Assembly: GCF_000349945.1 (NCBI RefSeq)
Contig: NC_020516.1
Location: forward strand, 2,542,001 to 2,606,000
Length of the DNA: 64,000 nt
DNA from: Azoarcus sp. KH32C
GTDB lineage: Bacteria; Pseudomonadota; Gammaproteobacteria; Burkholderiales; Rhodocyclaceae
Direction of reading: 5' to 3'
Shown: in pieces, positions 62,140 to 64,000 of the stretch
Layout: the number at the start of each line of letters is the position of its first letter
Numbering within the stretch: position 1 is the stretch's first letter
The notes under the pieces: model-generated
Database searches by the model: none
Seen by the model: only the letters and a program-made list of their open reading frames with translations
Told to the model about the DNA's origin: nothing
Program-made: the position numbers and the translations under genes

Positions 62140-62253
62140 GGCGCGTCCGTCGGGCGCGGCCGGATAAGCCGAAGGGGATATCCGCGATCAGGCCGCGGAC
62201 GCGCGATCCTCGGAGCCTCATACAACCCATACGCCATGCATTGGAGAAGCTGC

Positions 62254-62874
62254 GTGAAGCTCTATAGTTCGATCGGTCCCAATCCCCGGATGGTCCGGAT
62301 GTTCATCGCCGAAAAGGGCCTTGACCTGCCGATGACCCGGGTGGACATCATCGCCGGTGAAAACCGGCGCGAACCCTTCCTCTCGATCAACCCGGCCGGC
62401 GAGATCCCGGTGCTGGAGTTCGACGACGGCACGGCGCTCGCCGAGACCACGGCCATCTGCGAGTACCTCGAAGAACGCCACCCCGAGCCGCCCCTGATCG
62501 GCGCTACACCGGAAGCCCGGGCGCGCACGCGCATGTGGTGGCGCCGGGTGGATCTCAAGGTGGTGCAGCCGATGACGCAGGGCTTTCGGGGCGCCGAAGG
62601 CCTGCAGTTGTTCGAGAGCCGGACCCATTGCCTGCCGGTGGCGGCCGACGATCTCAAGGCCACCGCCCGCGAGGGCCTCTCGTGGCTCGAAGGGCAACTG
62701 GGCGAGCGGCCCTTCATCGCCGGCGAGACCCTGAGCGTGGCCGACATCCTGCTGTTCAGCTTCATCGAGTTTGGCGCGTTGGTGGGGCAGGGGCTAGCGC
62801 CCGGCCATCAACGTTTGGCCCGCTGGCACGACCGTATGGCCTCGCGCCCCAGCGCCGCGATCACCGCGTTCTAG
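62254..62874 (+). CDS. Glutathione S-transferase
   Basis: A 206-residue GST. The GTG start gives VKLYSSIGPNPRMVRMFIAE, with GGAGAAGCTGC upstream; an ATG six codons earlier overlaps that ribosome site. The thioredoxin-like domain has NPAGEIPVLEFDDGTALAET with the cis-Pro and the glutathione-contacting Glu-Thr. The helical domain ends with GETLSVADILLFSFIEFG. In catabolic clusters GSTs open epoxides, remove electrophiles or isomerise. The specific role is unknown. Confidence 0.92.
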   Translation: MKLYSSIGPNPRMVRMFIAEKGLDLPMTRVDIIAGENRREPFLSINPAGEIPVLEFDDGTALAETTAICEYLEERHPEPPLIGATPEARARTRMWWRRVDLKVVQPMTQGFRGAEGLQLFESRTHCLPVAADDLKATAREGLSWLEGQLGERPFIAGETLSVADILLFSFIEFGALVGQGLAPGHQRLARWHDRMASRPSAAITAF

Positions 62875-62892
62875 CAAGCCGGGCACCCTGAA

Positions 62893-63148
62893 ATGAAGCG
62901 GCTTGCCGCAATGAGCCGTACGGCCTTGCTTCTGGCATCGATGGCGCTCTATGGACCGGCCTTCGCGGGAAGCCTTCCTCGCCGTCGTGCGCGACGGCCG
63001 CCTCGTAGCGCGCGGCATGCCGAGCTTCGAGGAACTCGGGGAAAGCGAGCTCGCCGACATCCGCCAGTACCTCCGCAGCGAGGCGCGGAAGCTGCGCGCG
63101 GCGCAGGCCGGGGCAGGCGAAGTTCGGCGCGCGTCGGCGCCTCCCTGA
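62893..63148 (+). pseudogene. Remnant of an exported quinoprotein (PQQ-type) dehydrogenase with cytochrome c end
   Basis: The first frame encodes a good signal peptide (MSRTALLLASMALYGPAFAG). Directly after it, in another frame, comes FLAVVRDGRLVARGMPSFEE and LGESELADIRQYLRSEARKL. This matches the last 40 residues of cytochrome-c-containing PQQ-dependent alcohol dehydrogenases. The propeller and the heme-binding CxxCH are gone. So about 1.9 kb of the gene was deleted, leaving the two ends out of frame. Confidence 0.65.
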
Positions 63149-63242
63149 ACCGGTAGCCGAGCCGCACCCGCGGAGACTGACAACGGCCCGCCGCCGTCGT
63201 GGCGGAGGGCGGCATGTGCGAAAAGAGACGGAGGTGAGGGAC

Positions 63243-64000
63243 ATGGGACAACTGCAGGGCAAGGTCTGCATCGTGACCGGGGCGGCACGGGGAATCGGCG
63301 CGGCGGTCGCCGAGTCGTTTCTCCGCGAAGGCGGTCGGGTGTTGATGACCGACATCGATACTGCGGCACTCGACGCGGCCGCGACGCGGATCAGGAGTCA
63401 GCCCGGGAGCGGCGGGGCACTCGTCACCGCGGTCCAGGACGTGGCCGACGAGGCGTGCTGGCAGGACATCGTGAGCCAAGCCGTGCGCGAATGGGGCCGA
63501 GTGGACGTGCTGGTGAATAACGCCGGCTACGGCATGCTGAAGCCGGTGACCGAGATCACCCTCGACGAGTGGCGACGCATGATGGCGGTCAATTGCGAAT
63601 CGGTCTTTCTCGGCATCAAGCACGCGGCGGCGGCGATGAAGGCAGCGGGCGGCGGGTCGATCATCAACGTCTCGTCCATCCTCGGCATCGCCGGCATGGC
63701 CGGCACCACCGCCTACTCGGCCACCAAGGGCGCGGTGCGCCTGCTGAGCAAGGCCGCCGCGGTGGAATTCGGCGAATCGGCAAGCGGGATCCGGGTGAAT
63801 TCCATCCATCCGGGCTTCACCGATACGCCCGCCATCGACAACAGCCTGCGCGCGCGCGAGGACGGGGAGGCCATGGTCGAGGCGGTGGCCAGGCTCCATC
63901 CCATCGGTCGCCTGGCCCGCGCCGAGGAGATCGCCGCCGCGGTGCTGTTCCTCGCCTCCAACGCATCGAGCTTCATGACCGGGGCGGAACTAGTCGTCGA
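63243..64000 (+). CDS. Short-chain dehydrogenase/reductase, 3' end beyond window
   Basis: 252 full codons of a classical SDR that runs off the right edge. The cofactor motif is TGAARGIG, followed by NNAGYGMLKP. The active site is SSILGIAGMAGTTAYSATKG with the canonical Tyr and Lys, and the end seen is SSFMTGAELVV, so only a few residues are missing. The ribosome site GGAGGTGAGGG precedes MGQLQGKVCIVTG. It resembles 3-alpha/20-beta-hydroxysteroid-dehydrogenase-like SDRs, but the substrate is unknown. Confidence 0.92.
   Translation, partial: MGQLQGKVCIVTGAARGIGAAVAESFLREGGRVLMTDIDTAALDAAATRIRSQPGSGGALVTAVQDVADEACWQDIVSQAVREWGRVDVLVNNAGYGMLKPVTEITLDEWRRMMAVNCESVFLGIKHAAAAMKAAGGGSIINVSSILGIAGMAGTTAYSATKGAVRLLSKAAAVEFGESASGIRVNSIHPGFTDTPAIDNSLRAREDGEAMVEAVARLHPIGRLARAEEIAAAVLFLASNASSFMTGAELVV

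Overview
The window is GC-rich DNA that looks like a betaproteobacterial chromosome, most likely Rhodocyclales/Zoogloeaceae (Thauera, Azoarcus or Aromatoleum type). This is inferred from gene order and protein character, not from a database search. It has two halves that meet in a decayed boundary at about 20.4-21.4 kb.

Core half (1-20.35 kb). The glycine cleavage operon gcvT-gcvH-gcvP runs leftward and leaves the window inside gcvP. It is preceded by a tandem glycine riboswitch with an intrinsic terminator. Rightward come a PHP-domain nuclease, a Sua5/YciO protein, a site-2-type protease, trpS, scpA, scpB and rluB. Then follow the translation operon rimP-nusA-infB-rbfA-truB, with a good promoter and a terminator-like hairpin in its leader, and rpsO and pnp. 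dksA converges on pnp. A tRNA cluster follows: Pro(TGG), Arg(TCT) and two identical His(GTG) genes.

Boundary (20.35-21.45 kb). Past the tRNAs lie only relics: a small membrane-protein gene with two opposite frameshifts, a broken HigB/HigA-type toxin-antitoxin pair, and a short-chain dehydrogenase (SDR) cut at both ends.

Catabolic half (21.45-64 kb). This is almost entirely a CoA-dependent catabolic island for a hydrophobic, oxygenated and probably (poly)cyclic or isoprenoid-like compound; the substrate cannot be read from sequence. Initial attack could use three Rieske oxygenase alpha subunits, served by one phthalate-dioxygenase-type reductase, and a carotenoid-cleavage-family oxygenase. 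Two acyl-CoA synthetases activate acids. An adjacent, possibly heteromeric acyl-CoA dehydrogenase pair, a DUF35 plus SCP2-thiolase/aldolase pair, a thiolase, an enoyl-CoA hydratase and a 3-hydroxyacyl-CoA dehydrogenase shorten the chain. A 2-oxoacid dehydrogenase has its E2 split into a free lipoyl carrier and a bare catalytic domain. A leftward block resembles the levulinate (lva) 4-hydroxyacyl-CoA route: phosphotransferase, DUF6285 protein and acyl-CoA dehydrogenase, but with its SDR internally deleted. A DUF1302 / DUF1329 / YCF48-like / MMPL quartet probably handles the hydrophobic compound at the envelope. More SDRs, a VOC protein, a ThuA-like protein, an AhpD-like protein and a GST follow; an SDR is cut by the right edge.

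Regulation. A LuxR-type solo lacking the usual AHL-binding Asp and a TetR-family regulator lie in the island. Several AT-rich inverted repeats sit on its promoters and suggest one shared repressor. Gene remnants (three SDR relics and a quinoprotein dehydrogenase stub) show that the island has been rearranged recently.
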